Part shown: positions 1 through 11,600 of the stretch, one piece after another
Position numbering within the stretch: the first letter of the stretch is position 1
Layout of the letters: each line of letters begins with the position of its first letter
Assembly (NCBI GenBank): GCA_016937795.1
Contig: JAFGVV010000072.1
Span: forward strand, 1 to 64,000
Reading direction: 5' to 3'
DNA from: Paludibacteraceae bacterium
GTDB lineage: Bacteria > Bacteroidota > Bacteroidia > Bacteroidales > Paludibacteraceae
Length of the DNA stretch: 64,000 bases
Notes under the pieces: model-generated
What the model saw: the letters and a program-made list of their open reading frames with translations, nothing else
Database searches by the model: none
Told to the model about the DNA's origin: nothing
Program-made: the position numbers and the translations under genes

Positions 1-49
1 GACTCACTTTCGATATGCAACAGCACTCTGTGTTTCTCGAAAGCGGGTG

Positions 50-81
50 CAAAAGTAGGTACTTTTTTATTACAATCCAAA
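50..81 (-). promoter_or_regulatory. Leftward stable-RNA-type promoter at the window edge
   Basis: Read on the minus strand, TTTG (81-78) is followed after 20 bases by TACTTTTG (57-50), matching the Bacteroidota pattern TTTG-N18..20-TAnnTTTG. The bases after the -7 element read GCACCCGC, as in the tRNA-Leu and tRNA-Ser promoters of this window. The transcript would leave through the left edge, so the gene is not visible. By analogy it is likely a tRNA or another stable RNA. Confidence 0.6.
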
Positions 82-371
82 TGTTTTGAAGATAAATTTC
101 CAACATTTCCAACATAATTTTATAACAAACTGTTTTTGAATACATTCTATAAAAAAATAATTTTACGTATGGACAATCAGAACTCACCAATACTACATTA
201 ACAAATACAGCATGAAGTAAAAAATTTAGTTTTACATATTGAGCAAAACAATAAAAGATGAATAGAACAATATGGAGAAAGACAGTATGAAATGAATTAC
301 CACAATAAGATAATCAAATAAATGCACTATGAATGCACAAATATAAAAATTATATAAATAGCTGTTGAGGC
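82..371. other. A/T-rich gap without a recognisable gene
   Basis: This stretch lies between a leftward promoter and the rightward LysE-family gene. It has no open frame with family features, no tRNA-like fold and no clear hairpin with a T-tract. I see only spacer sequence. Confidence 0.5.
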
Positions 372-404
372 TTGCAATTGATGAATAAGGATTAATTATA
401 TTTG
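372..404 (+). promoter_or_regulatory. Promoter of the LysE-family gene
   Basis: TATATTTG (397-404) fits the Bacteroidota -7 consensus TAnnTTTG, with TTG (372-374) 22 bases upstream. The element covers a possible TTG start at 402, which argues that translation begins at the ATG at 423. Confidence 0.5.
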
Positions 405-422
405 CAAACCAAACACAATTCT

Positions 423-1043
423 ATGTTAGAGATTATAATAAAAGGCATCGTAATCGGTCTGTTTATTTCAATTCCACTAGGCCCTATTGGCATGCTTTGC
501 ATACAACGAACGCTCAACAGAGGACGTAAATATGGTATCGCAACAGGACTGGGCGCTACCACATCCGATCTGATTTATACATTAGTGACACTTTTCTTTG
601 TTAGTTTTGTCATCAATGTAATTGAAGAAAACAGGTTATTAATACAGGTTATGGGCAGTGTCATCCTCGTAGCATTCGGATATTTTATTTTCAAAAGCCA
701 TCCATCGCGTCAACCACGTCCAAACGAAAAGAACAAACATAGTTTATTGAGTGACTATTTGTCTTCGTTCGGTCTTACAATTTCAAATCCTTTGGTATTA
801 TTTGTATTGGTAGCACTTTTTGCTCGGTTCGAATTTTTAAACGACAATCATAGTATTTTGGAATATTCGATAGCCGTAATTTCAATATTATCGGGTGCAC
901 TTTTGTGGTGGAGCACACTAACTTTTATGGTAAGCCGATTCAGAAGCAAATTAAACATGAGAGGGCTGAAGTTAATAAACCAAATTACTGGCGTAATAAT
1001 AAGCGTAATTGGTATAGCAGGTATTATAATAAGCGCAATATGA
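423..1043 (+). CDS. LysE/RhtB-family amino-acid exporter
   Basis: Predicted inner-membrane exporter of about 206 residues, the usual size for the LysE/RhtB family, which exports amino acids or related metabolites. The N-terminus carries the family-type hydrophobic stretch with the IPLGPIG turn, followed by further membrane segments and a short polar loop near the middle (HPSRQPRPNEKNK). The ATG at 423 is preferred over the in-frame TTG at 402 because the latter lies inside a promoter element. The gene stands alone and converges on the ECF operon. The substrate cannot be read from the sequence. Confidence 0.8.
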   Translation: MLEIIIKGIVIGLFISIPLGPIGMLCIQRTLNRGRKYGIATGLGATTSDLIYTLVTLFFVSFVINVIEENRLLIQVMGSVILVAFGYFIFKSHPSRQPRPNEKNKHSLLSDYLSSFGLTISNPLVLFVLVALFARFEFLNDNHSILEYSIAVISILSGALLWWSTLTFMVSRFRSKLNMRGLKLINQITGVIISVIGIAGIIISAI

Positions 1044-1109
1044 AAAATCGGGGAAAATTACCGGATACTTCATATCGCGACCTAATTTAGACAATACAAA
1101 GATCAATTG

Positions 1110-1610
1110 CTATATAGTTCCTATTCGCAAATCCATTCCGGATTTAGAGAATGAATTCAGCAACTCCTCCCGAGTCATTTTCCCTCTAATCCATATACAG
1201 TTAAACTGTGATTTTTCGCGTGTGATAATAAGCATATCAGCATTAACACTTCCAGTTACCCGATAGTAGATATTCACTCTTTGACCTTTATCACGTGCTT
1301 CTACGGCAGATTCAAAATCGCCTTTATTTACAATCTGATCCATTTCGAGCAAAACAACTTTCATAATTTGAGATTCGGACGTAGCCTCGAGCGATAGGAT
1401 TTTAAGTCCATCCATTTTTTGCATCATTTTCTTTTCGTCTTTAGCCATACCGCCAAAAACAGATGCCATATTCATCATTCCTTTACTAATTGCCACATAC
1501 TGAAAGCGTTCATCATCAGCATATTTCTCAAAAAATTTCTGAAGCGACTGAGCCTGAGCAGTAAAAATTAATGCTAATAGCACAGCAATTGTAGTTAGTG
1601 TACGTTTCAT
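1110..1610 (-). CDS. DUF4252 secreted protein
   Basis: A 166-residue protein with a cleavable-looking signal peptide (about residues 1-20, ending AQAQS) and a body matching DUF4252 as I remember it: short, FEKYADDERFQYVAIS near the start, then a regular alpha/beta pattern. The function of DUF4252 is unknown. In Bacteroidota these proteins often follow an ECF sigma factor and a membrane anti-sigma factor, exactly as here (28-base gap to the anti-sigma-like gene). It is probably a periplasmic or outer-membrane-associated member of that regulon. The family call is from pattern memory. Confidence 0.7.
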   Translation of the reverse strand: MKRTLTTIAVLLALIFTAQAQSLQKFFEKYADDERFQYVAISKGMMNMASVFGGMAKDEKKMMQKMDGLKILSLEATSESQIMKVVLLEMDQIVNKGDFESAVEARDKGQRVNIYYRVTGSVNADMLIITREKSQFNCIWIRGKMTREELLNSFSKSGMDLRIGTI

Positions 1611-1638
1611 AATTATTTAATATTAAATGGTTTATATT

Positions 1639-2151
1639 TCAATATCTTCCTGAGATTTTTAATTTTATGTCGTTTAATCTGTGATCTGTTTCCTTTATCG
1701 AATGAATAGGCTTAAGACTTTCTCTGACTGAACTAAACTCATTTACAGGCTTTAACGTTCGATCAAGCAATTCATTTACATACTCTATTTTTTGGTTGGC
1801 AAGTTGTTCAACTATTTCCTTCTTGTCAAATCTTTGGCCATTTACATACGCATAATCGGCAGAGACATTTGTATTCATCAACCACACTCCGAGAACCAAC
1901 GAGGCTGCAATACCACTCGCTGAAATTCTACTCCACCACAGAAGTGATTTTGTTGTTTGAATTGTTTTTTTCTGATTATTATGTGGCAATTTTTGAATTG
2001 ACTCATCATTGAAGACCTCGAAAAGAGACTTATAAGCCAAATGCTGCTCCTTAACATTATCAGATAAAAAATATGACTTTAACTGTACTTCTTCAACGAT
2101 AGTGGAAGTAGCATTAAAATACTTTGCTAATAAATTATCAATATCTACCAT
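1639..2151 (-). CDS. Putative membrane anti-sigma factor
   Basis: A 170-residue protein with a polar N-terminal cytoplasmic part (about 1-85), one hydrophobic segment around SGIAASLVLGVWLM (about 94-108) and a C-terminal periplasmic part of about 60 residues. Its start overlaps the end of the sigma-factor gene by 14 bases, which implies translational coupling. Position and topology fit a single-pass anti-sigma factor holding the upstream ECF sigma factor. No zinc-binding HxxxCxxC motif is present, so this would be a ZAS-independent type. The role is inferred from context. Confidence 0.6.
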   Translation of the reverse strand: MVDIDNLLAKYFNATSTIVEEVQLKSYFLSDNVKEQHLAYKSLFEVFNDESIQKLPHNNQKKTIQTTKSLLWWSRISASGIAASLVLGVWLMNTNVSADYAYVNGQRFDKKEIVEQLANQKIEYVNELLDRTLKPVNEFSSVRESLKPIHSIKETDHRLNDIKLKISGRY

Positions 2152-2656
2152 AATGTTTTTCTGTTATGTTATTTTCAAGGAGAATTTGATCCCTGATTTT
2201 CTGACGCGCCCGTGACAAATTGACAGTAGCTGCATTTATATTTAAACCAGTAATTTCAGCGATTTCGGCCAACTCGAAACCCTCCACATCGCGTAAGCGA
2301 ATAATTGTACTCTGTAATTCAGGCAGTGCATCGATCATTTTCTTTATTCGAGCTACCGTGTCGGATTGCTCGGTATGTTTATATGGATCAGGAGCATCGT
2401 ACATTATATCAGATTCTACATCAACATCATCTTTATAATGTCGCAATTTGTCGATACACAAGTTTCGCATCGACCGCATACTGAATGCTTTCAGATTTTC
2501 AACTACCGATAATTCCCGACGCTTTTCCCACATCTTTAAATGCAAATCTTGTACAGCATCCTGCGCTTCCGCTTCATTCTTCAAAATAGATCGAGCCAAA
2601 CGAAAAAGCATGTCCGACAAATCAAGTATCTGTTTATCAAATCGGGAATTATTCAT
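2138..2656 (-). CDS. ECF-type RNA polymerase sigma factor
   Basis: A 172-residue sigma-70 family protein of ECF size. Region 2 is seen in the first 75 residues (LFRLARSILKNEAEAQDAVQ, then LKMWEKR and MRNLCIDKLR), and region 4 in the last 65 (LPELQSTIIRLRDVEGFELA, then AEITGLNINAATVNLSRARQ, a helix-turn-helix). It should direct core polymerase to a small regulon and probably includes its own operon. The following two genes encode a putative anti-sigma factor and a DUF4252 protein. No standard TAnnTTTG promoter is visible upstream, which is compatible with autoregulation through a different promoter. Confidence 0.9.
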   Translation of the reverse strand: MNNSRFDKQILDLSDMLFRLARSILKNEAEAQDAVQDLHLKMWEKRRELSVVENLKAFSMRSMRNLCIDKLRHYKDDVDVESDIMYDAPDPYKHTEQSDTVARIKKMIDALPELQSTIIRLRDVEGFELAEIAEITGLNINAATVNLSRARQKIRDQILLENNITEKHYGRY

Positions 2657-3280
2657 TTGTATTAATGTGCTACTTTATTGATTAATTAAAATAGAGTCAA
2701 AGAAGACAATATAGTCATTTTAACCTATTAGAAAAAGTACAAATTCATGTCGCATACTAATAGAATTCTGACTAACGACCACATAAGTCTTTGATTTTCA
2801 GATCTGATTTTTTGGTAGTTATCTTCGTAACTCAAAGGGATTTTTTCCTTTTTCCGGATTACGCACAACATAAAAAAAGTACAAGTCTTATTGAAAGCCT
2901 TTTGTTCCTAAAATTGATACCTAAGTGCACTAAACACCAAAACTATTCTGCAAATCTATTACTCAACAGTTATCAAAAATTAAAGCATTATTCTACTCCT
3001 ATTATATAAGACGTGAAACTACGAAAACTCTTACATCAAAATTGCATTTTTTTCTATCTAAACAGAAATCGCCACAATAGACTTATGATGGGATAAGAAC
3101 ATTTTATCTCACTGTATAAAATTTTGTATTACAATAAGACGCATATTTCTGCCAAAGCACTAATGTTCAGATTTTTTTGTAATTTTACCCACTAAAATAT
3201 AATCAGGTAGCAAGGTTTTTTTGAATAAAGATGCTATCTTGTAGGTTTTTTATTACTATCGAAATAAATATCAGACAGAT
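2657..3280. other. 624-base divergent intergenic region, no gene seen
   Basis: The region separates the leftward ECF operon from the rightward PgpH-like gene and must hold both promoters. It is A/T-rich. A 72-codon open frame at 2791-3009 has no signal, motif or start context I trust. A small hairpin (AGTTA/TAACT, 2817-2832) precedes a T-rich stretch. No TAnnTTTG element is clearly placed for either gene. Confidence 0.4.
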
Positions 3281-5314
3281 ATGAAACTAAGAATAACTCA
3301 GCAACATTTAAACAATTTCATAAAAGCAGGTCTTATTATTTGTGTAATTGCCATTATTATACAACTTTTCCCCTCGGAAAACAAGTTTAAATATCAGTTT
3401 GAAATAGGCAAACCATGGCCTTACGAGCTGATAACAGCATCGTTTGATTTTCCCATTTATAAAAATGAAGAAATAATTCTGAAAGAGACATCCGAGCTAC
3501 TGAAGAATTATGCTCCCTATTTTGTGCTTGATACTACCGCATCGAAAACTCAGTTTACGAAGTTAATGAAAGACTATGAAAGTGAGAGTGGTGAAAAACT
3601 TCAACATCAACCGTTTTTGCAAAAAAAGCTAAGTCAGATTTACGCACGTGGCGTGATTGGAGCTAGTGATCTGAGTTTACTCGAACATGAGTCACGTGCC
3701 AAAATACATTATATTCTACCAAACAGAATTACGAAACAGATAGCAATAAACGAACTCTACACACCTAAGACCGCATACGAAGAAATTTTAAGAGATGCTC
3801 CTGAAAAAATAAAAGAATACAATCTGAATGTATATTTAGTTGAAAACCTGAAGTTTGACAGCGCAACTTCGGCTGTTGCTAAAAACGACCTACTTAAAAC
3901 TCTGTCGCTAACTTCCGGAATGGTACAAACAGGCGAGCGAATAATCGACCGTGGTGAAATTGTGACAGCAGATACATATGCTGCACTCAATTCCTTGAAA
4001 ATTGAGTATCAAAAGCGAAAATCTTCCATACAACAATCCTCATTGGTGATTATTGGCGAAATTATCATTATATCGGTACTTGTATTACTGTTTTTTTTGT
4101 ATTTATACCTTTTCCGTCCGCGCATCTTCGATAGTTTTGGAAATCTGTTATTCATTTCATTGCTGATACTCATAGTTACTGCGCTGGCTTCAATCACAGT
4201 ACGATTCACTACATGGAATTATTTTATGATTCCATTCGCATTATTACCCATTATTATTCGGGTGTTTTTCGACTCACGAACGGCACTTTTTGCACACATC
4301 ATTACAATGCTTATCATTTCGTTTATGGTGGATAATTCATTCCGGTTTGTAGTGTTGCAAATAGCCATTGGTATGGCTGCCGTATCAAGTTTGAAGGATA
4401 TGACACAACGCTCTCAACTTGCACAAACTGCACTTTACATTTTTATGAGTTATGTGGGACTTTATATTGCATTCGAGTTTATTGCCGAAGGAGAATTACA
4501 GCGAATAAACTGGATCCCTGTACTTTACTTTGCTGTAAGTAGTGCTTTTCTACTATTAGCGTACATACTTATCTACATATTCGAAAAAATCTTCGGATTG
4601 ATATCTGCTGTTACTTTGGTAGAACTTACGAATGTAAACAGCGATTTGATGATGAAATTTGCTGAAACAGCCCCTGGAACATTTCAACACACACTTCAGG
4701 TTTCCAATCTGGCCACTGAAGCAGCCAAGAAAATCGGAGCTAACAGCCTATTGGTTCGTACAGGAGCGCTTTATCATGACATAGGGAAAATGAAAAATCC
4801 GCATTACTTTATCGAAAATCAGCTGGGAGGTCCTAACCCTTTAGCTGAAATGGATTTTGAAGCAGCTTCGCGCATTATCATCGACCATGTAAACGCCGGC
4901 GTTGAAATTGCGCGAAAAAACCATTTGCCCGAACAAATCATTAATTTTATTACGACCCATCATGGGCTGGGGAAAACAAAATATTTTTACAATTCATTTA
5001 TCAATGCTAATCCGGGTGTTACCCCCAACGTTGCAGCATATTGTTACCCAGGTCCATTGCCAAACAGCAAAGAAACAGCCATATTAATGATGGCCGATGC
5101 TGTTGAAGCCCGTTCGAGAAGTTTGGGGGTATATACTGAAGAAAACATAAACGATGCCGTTGAAAAAATGATTGATTCGCAAATAGCCGACGGACAGTTC
5201 AAGGATGCCCCCATTAGCTTTAGAGATGTAGAAACTGTAAAAGCTATTTTTAAAGAAAAAATAAAAAATATATACCATTCCAGAATAGTATATCCTGAAT
5301 TAAAAGAGAAATAA
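3281..5314 (+). CDS. PgpH-like 7TM-HD domain phosphohydrolase
   Basis: A 677-residue membrane protein with an N-terminal membrane segment (about 13-27), an extracytoplasmic domain, a cluster of hydrophobic helices (about 250-450) and a cytoplasmic HD domain. The HD signature lies in GALYHDIGKMKNPHYF with the His-Asp pair at 499-500, and another metal-ligand region reads ITTHHG. This is the order of the 7TMR-HDED/7TM/HD family, whose best-known member PgpH hydrolyses cyclic di-AMP. It is therefore a likely c-di-AMP phosphodiesterase. The gene stands alone and ends at a strong terminator. Substrate is inferred from the family, not shown here. Confidence 0.8.
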   Translation: MKLRITQQHLNNFIKAGLIICVIAIIIQLFPSENKFKYQFEIGKPWPYELITASFDFPIYKNEEIILKETSELLKNYAPYFVLDTTASKTQFTKLMKDYESESGEKLQHQPFLQKKLSQIYARGVIGASDLSLLEHESRAKIHYILPNRITKQIAINELYTPKTAYEEILRDAPEKIKEYNLNVYLVENLKFDSATSAVAKNDLLKTLSLTSGMVQTGERIIDRGEIVTADTYAALNSLKIEYQKRKSSIQQSSLVIIGEIIIISVLVLLFFLYLYLFRPRIFDSFGNLLFISLLILIVTALASITVRFTTWNYFMIPFALLPIIIRVFFDSRTALFAHIITMLIISFMVDNSFRFVVLQIAIGMAAVSSLKDMTQRSQLAQTALYIFMSYVGLYIAFEFIAEGELQRINWIPVLYFAVSSAFLLLAYILIYIFEKIFGLISAVTLVELTNVNSDLMMKFAETAPGTFQHTLQVSNLATEAAKKIGANSLLVRTGALYHDIGKMKNPHYFIENQLGGPNPLAEMDFEAASRIIIDHVNAGVEIARKNHLPEQIINFITTHHGLGKTKYFYNSFINANPGVTPNVAAYCYPGPLPNSKETAILMMADAVEARSRSLGVYTEENINDAVEKMIDSQIADGQFKDAPISFRDVETVKAIFKEKIKNIYHSRIVYPELKEK

Positions 5315-5344
5315 TTATACAAGAAGAAAAAGCATACTTACTCT

Positions 5345-5381
5345 GAGCTGATAATATAAATATTTATCAGCTCTTTTTTTT
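5345..5381 (+). terminator. Intrinsic terminator after the PgpH-like gene
   Basis: A 10-bp stem (GAGCTGATAA with TTATCAGCTC) encloses a 9-base A/T loop and is followed by eight T. It lies 30 bases after the stop codon. Confidence 0.9.
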
Positions 5382-5494
5382 ATAATTGAAAAAAAAATAC
5401 GAATAAATAATCATCACAAACAACAAAATGTAATCGTTACATATAAATACTCGTTTTTAATGTATTTATTACTACAAAATAAAAACAAATACAT

Positions 5495-5502
5495 TACTTT
5501 TG
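5495..5502 (+). promoter_or_regulatory. Promoter -7 element of the giant beta-helix gene
   Basis: TACTTTTG matches TAnnTTTG. No good TTTG lies 18-20 bases upstream, so the call rests on the -7 element and its place between a terminator and a gene start. The leader would be about 105 bases. Confidence 0.45.
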
Positions 5503-5613
5503 CAGTTTTAGTTACATACTGAATTTCAGAGTCTATACATATACAAAATGTAAACTAAGGTGTATTCACTCACATAAAAAAAATAATTAAGCTCCCGAAT
5601 AACTGTAAAATAT

Positions 5614-8600
5614 ATGACAAGAACTTTAATTTCTTTTACACTACTTCTGATTGGTCTTAGTATTTTTGGACAAACGTATAACTACAATGTCTCCTCTGGC
5701 ACCCTGGGTAATACTTATAGCTGGATTGATTGTTCATCCGGAGCTGTAATTGTTTCGGGCGACGATGCTCAAGCAAGCATAAACTGGCCTTTTAGTTTTG
5801 AGTTTTATGGAACCACCTACACCACCTCCAACACATTAAGTGTGTGCACAAATGGTTTTATTCGCACCAATGGCACTGCATCAACAAACTACACAACAGC
5901 AAATGCTTACACCCTCTCATCCTCATCTACAGAATTAGGCCGTATTATAGCGATGGCTGTATATGATGGACAAGTAAGATATAACGGAGGTTGGGTTCGC
6001 TCCAATTTATCGGGAACTGCACCTTTTCGTATTTTTACTATAGAATATAATAACATTGAAATTGATTATAATGACGACAGATATGCAGATGTACAGATAA
6101 GTTTTTACGAAACGACAAACAAAATTGTTATTAAATATGGTGCTGACAATGTAACAGTTACTGGTGCCGACATTGGAATTCATAGTGGTACAGCTAACTA
6201 CTATCACAAATGGCAGGAATTATCAAGTGGCACTAATAATACATGGATAGAGTATAGTATTCCACAAAAAATAATCACTGGCTCAATATTCGGATACCCT
6301 TTCACGAGTGGGCAATCAATTTCAGTGCCCTATACGCTTCAAGGATACTTCAATCCGGGAAACACATTTACAGCCCAACTATCAGACGCTTATGGAAATT
6401 TTGGAAGTCCAACAGTTATCGGTTCGGTTGTCTCGAACACTTCGGGAACAATTAATGTAACCATTCCTTCAGGGACCATCACAGGCTCAGAATACAGAAT
6501 ACGTGTGGTAAGTAGTGATCCTATCATTAATGGCATTGATAATGGATTGGATATTAGTATAAACAACGATAAAATAATTGAGTTAACATCTTCTGTAGGT
6601 ACTACATATGCAGTTTACACAAAATTGCAGGATGCGTTTACCGCAATAAATAATGGAACTCATAAGGGTGTGATAAACATTAAAATTAACACCTCGACTA
6701 CTGAAACTGCAACATCTGTTTTAAACGCATCTACTACCACCTCACCAAATTACAGTTCGATAACTATTTATCCTACTGTCCCAAATTTATCTGTAGCGGG
6801 CAGTATTAACGGGAATCTGATACAACTTAACGGAGCCGATAACGTAACCATAGATGGGCGTATTAACGCTGAAGGCGCTGCAAGTCTCATTATTTCGAAT
6901 AGCAATACAGGTACATCTGCCAGGACAATTGAGCTTTTAAACTCATCTGAGAATAATACATTTCAATATGCTGCTATAAAAGGTGCAGGTACAGGTACTA
7001 CGATGGGGACAATTAACATATCTACATCTACGTCCGGAAATGGAAATGATAATAATTTGATCTCATTTTGTAAAATATCGGGAATAAGTAGCACAGCACG
7101 TGCTTCTAATTCAATATATTCTGCCGGAACTTCCACCAGAGAAAACAGCGGAAATACTATTCGTAATAACGAATTTTATGATTTCCTATGTCGTTCGACT
7201 AATTCGAACGCAATACTTATTGGAACAAATTCTACTGAATTTACAATTACAGCGAATAGTTTTTACGAAACCACTTCGCTGGCTCCAACTGCTAATGTCA
7301 CATATTCTGCAATTCGCGTGAATAACTCTTCGGCAAACGACATAATCATCACCAACAACTATATCGGTGGTAGTGAGGCTCAGTGTGGAGGAAGCGCCTT
7401 TACAAAATCGGCAGCCAATAATACTTTTAGCGCCATAAACCTAACTGTAGGAAACTCAAACAATAGTTTACAGGGGAATATAATTAGCAATATTGATTAT
7501 ACTAATACAGATAATGCAAGCTTTAGGGCTATTGAGATTAATGCCGGAACAGTGGCCATAGGTACTGTGAACGGAAATACGATCGGAGCTGAAACAGGAA
7601 ATGTATCAATAGTAATGACTAATGCCACTAATTCAGGTGTTTTTTCAGGTATATATTTAAATTCCACATCAAATACAATTTGTTCGAACAATAGAATAGG
7701 AAGTATAAATACTGCAAACAGCAGTACAAACTCTACCCATTTTTATGGTATTCACAAAACTGCCACTGCCGGAAATGTGACTATTACAAATAATACTATT
7801 GGTAGCCTAAGTACTGAAAACAGCATAAATACCACATCAGCTTCCACCGGAAATTCACAACTTTTATACGGAATATATAATCTTGGAACAGGCATAGTCA
7901 CTATCAACAACAATACAGTTGTAAATCTGAAAAACTCAACTACAGAAAACACTTTAAGCTCCAGGACAAGAGGTATTTTCTCAGAAGCAGGAACAAACAC
8001 TATCACTTTTAACTCAGTTTGTAAAATTAACACAGGGGGCTTGTCAAACGGCGTTAATTATCCGGGAGCAGCTATTGTAGGCATCTCATTAATAAACAAA
8101 ACAGAAGGTTTAGTACACAACATTAGCAATAACACTGTTCACTCATTAGAAACGTTTAACACTGGTAAAATTGAAATGTATGGCATATACTACGATGGTG
8201 CAAACATGACCGAGTCTTCCATCTCAAGAAATTTTGTTCATACATTTATAGTTCCCACAAACGGTTCAACAGGTTCATATCTGCATGGAATTTCTCATTA
8301 CGATGGTAGTTTTATCTCCAGCAATAACATTGTTTACTTAGGTGAGGATATTAGTATTGGTTGTTCCATTTGGGGGCTTTGGACAAACAGCAATGACCAC
8401 CCCAAATTCTATCATAATACTATTTATTTATCAGGCACAGCATTAAGTGGAACATCAAATTCATATGCTTTACGTGTTTTGCAATGTCCTGCATCGTTGG
8501 ATGTGCGAAACAATATTCTTTGGGATGGTCGTGTTAACAGCAGTGGGACAATCTCTCACTTTGCATTGTATCTGGCATGTAATACAAACACCACAGTGAA

Positions 8601-11600
8601 CTACAACGACTATCAATATGCTCAGGAATTTGGTAGAGTTGGAGGCACTACTTACACAACATTTGCTAACTGGAAAGCAGGTACTAGCCTCGATACCAAT
8701 AGCTTAAACACCAATCCACAGCTTGTCAATCTGGGAGGTGTTCTTCCTGTTGATTATCAGAGCGGTGTGCAGCTTGCAGGAGACCCTTCATTGTTAACTA
8801 CAATTACAACCGACTATAATAATATTACGCGCGAAGTACCTACAATGGGAGCTTGGGAATTTTTTGAAAATCCGGTTGAAATTTGGAACGGAACAACATT
8901 TAGAGAAAGCTACCCGAAATTACGACTTGCCTTCAACGATATCAACAACGGCACATATACAGGCGATTTAATCATTAAATTCCGTGGGAATACTACCGAA
9001 GATCTCACAGCCAAACTAAATGCAAGCGGCACAGGATCATCAAATTACAGCAGAATTATTATTTACCCTGCTCGCCTGGGTGTAATAGTAAAAGGTAGTA
9101 TTACAGGTCCGCTTGTTGACTTAAATGGCGCACGAAATGTAACTTTCGATGGAAGAGTTGAAGGCTCGGGCGCTGCAAACGAATTTACATTTATAAACGA
9201 AAACACAGGTCCAGCCGATTCAATAAGCACATTCCGCTTTAATAATGCTTCGCAAAACGATACTATTCGATATTGCAACATCATTGGTGCAGGCACCTCA
9301 GCTACTTCGGGAGTTGTATTGTTTGGAAAAACCGGAAACGGAAACAGCAATAATGTAATTGAGTTGAACAATCTGACAAATTACGAAAATGCGGGAATAC
9401 AGAACAGACCTCTAAACATGGTTTATTCAGGAAATAATACTGACGGAGCTAATTCAGGTAATATTATTCGAAACAATAAATTCTATAACTTTCTGAACCT
9501 TTCGAATACTTCGTACGGAATAAATGTGGCAGGAAACAGTACAGCATTCAACATAAGTAATAATAGTTTTTACGAAACAAGTACTTTTGCCCCCACCAAT
9601 ACCGGCACATATTACATAATTAACATCAACAACACTGCTGGTAACGGATTTATTATTTCGGGAAATTATATTGGAGGAAATGCAGCATTGGCATCAGGCA
9701 CCTGGACTAAAAGTGTCGGTTCGAACAATACATTTTATGGCATTTATGTAAACGCAGGAAGCTCTTCGGCGACTTCTATACAGGGAAATATTATTCGTAA
9801 TATCGCATACAGTAACACCGCAAATGCCAATTGCTACGGCATACATATCAATAATGGTTTGGTAAATATTGGAACTAATGAGGCAAATACTATTGGTGCA
9901 ACTACTGGAACCAGTGCGATACAGTTTACAAACACAACAACCGGAGGTTATTTTTACGGCATTAACATTGCCGGAGGTGGAAATGTAACATGCGAAAACA
10001 ACAATATAGGTAGTATCACTACAAGCAATAGTAACGGAGCAAATGCCACCAACTTTATTGCCATAAACAAAACTGTATCAGCAGGAACTACTTCGATAAA
10101 TAAAAATATTATTGGTAGTCTCACAACAGCAAACAGCATAAATACGGCATCGACATCGACTGGCAATGATCAAATACTACAAGGCATAGTTTCGGCTGGT
10201 ACAGGTATAATTACAATCAACGAAAACACGGTTACTAATCTGAAGAATAGCACATCGAACACAAACACAGCAACAAGAGGACGAATAATAGGTATAGCAG
10301 TGAGTGCCGGAAGTTCCAATACGGTAAACCAAAACACAATAAATAAACTGACTATAAACAATCTCAATAATTCCTTAGGTAGTGATATGTCAGTTTCAGG
10401 CATTAACCTTACCAATACAGTGGCCAATCGTACTGTTTCCGGTAATAATATCAACACTTTAGAAAACACAAATGCTTCTTTTGCAGGATATATTAGTGGT
10501 ATTTATTATCAGGGTGCTACTACAGGCACAAATGCGGTATCGCACAATTTCATTCACAGTTTAACTTCAGCTGTAAACGGACAACTATACGGTATTACAA
10601 TTAGTTCTGGTGTAACAACCTATCATAATAATATCGTTTATATGGGTGGCACTACCGGCAACAGGCTTTATGGAATCTATGATATCGGAGCAAGCTCACA
10701 AACCTGCAATTTGCATTTCAACACTATATATATTGATGGTTCTTCGGCTACTACAAATTACCACTCATATGCCATTTTTACTGCCGGAAATAACACCCGA
10801 AACTATAGAAACAATCTATTGATGAATAGTCGCGCTAATGCAGGTGGCGCTACCAACTATCATTACTGTATAGGCTTCAGCGGAACAAATACCACAGGAC
10901 TCACATTAAACTATAACAATTATTATGTAACAGCTACCAACGGCAGAATTTACAGGTATAACAATAACAATTATAATTCTGTACCTCTGTTGTCGGGTCA
11001 GGATAACAATAGTATGAATACCAATCCTGTATTTTACACTGGGTTGAGCACTACAAATACCGACTATTATAAAGTTCAGCTAACGCTTACGGGAACAAGT
11101 ATTTCGGGAATTACAACCGACTACGGATTAAACTCACGCCCTGCCAGTGCACCCACTATTGGAGCATGGGAATTTAATGTAAACAAATGGTATGGTGGCA
11201 TCTCAACTAATTGGGGCACAGCTTCGAACTGGACAGGTAATACTGTGCCCGGGGTTGATGCTACCATTGAATTTCACCCTACTCCTGTTCGCGACTGTAT
11301 AATGGACATTGACCGGTCGGTGACAGATATCGTCAATGCTCAGGGAACTTATAATGTAATAACTAATGGTAAAAAGCTTACAATAAAAGGAAATCTTGTA
11401 TTTAGCAATGGTGCAAAAATAAATGCATCCTCCACAGGTTCAGAATTAATTTTTGCCGGAAATCATGCTCAGAATATAGCAACGGGCGTATTACACAACA
11501 ACGAAGTATATAATCTGACAGTTAGCAACCCTCACAATGTAACATTGAACGGAACAATCCGACTACTTAATAATATCAGTGCTACAAATGGGCGATTCGA

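Noticed and set aside
2791..3009. 72-codon open frame in the 624-base gap
   Set aside because: It has no ribosome-binding site, promoter, signal or family motif, and its composition is that of A/T-rich spacer.
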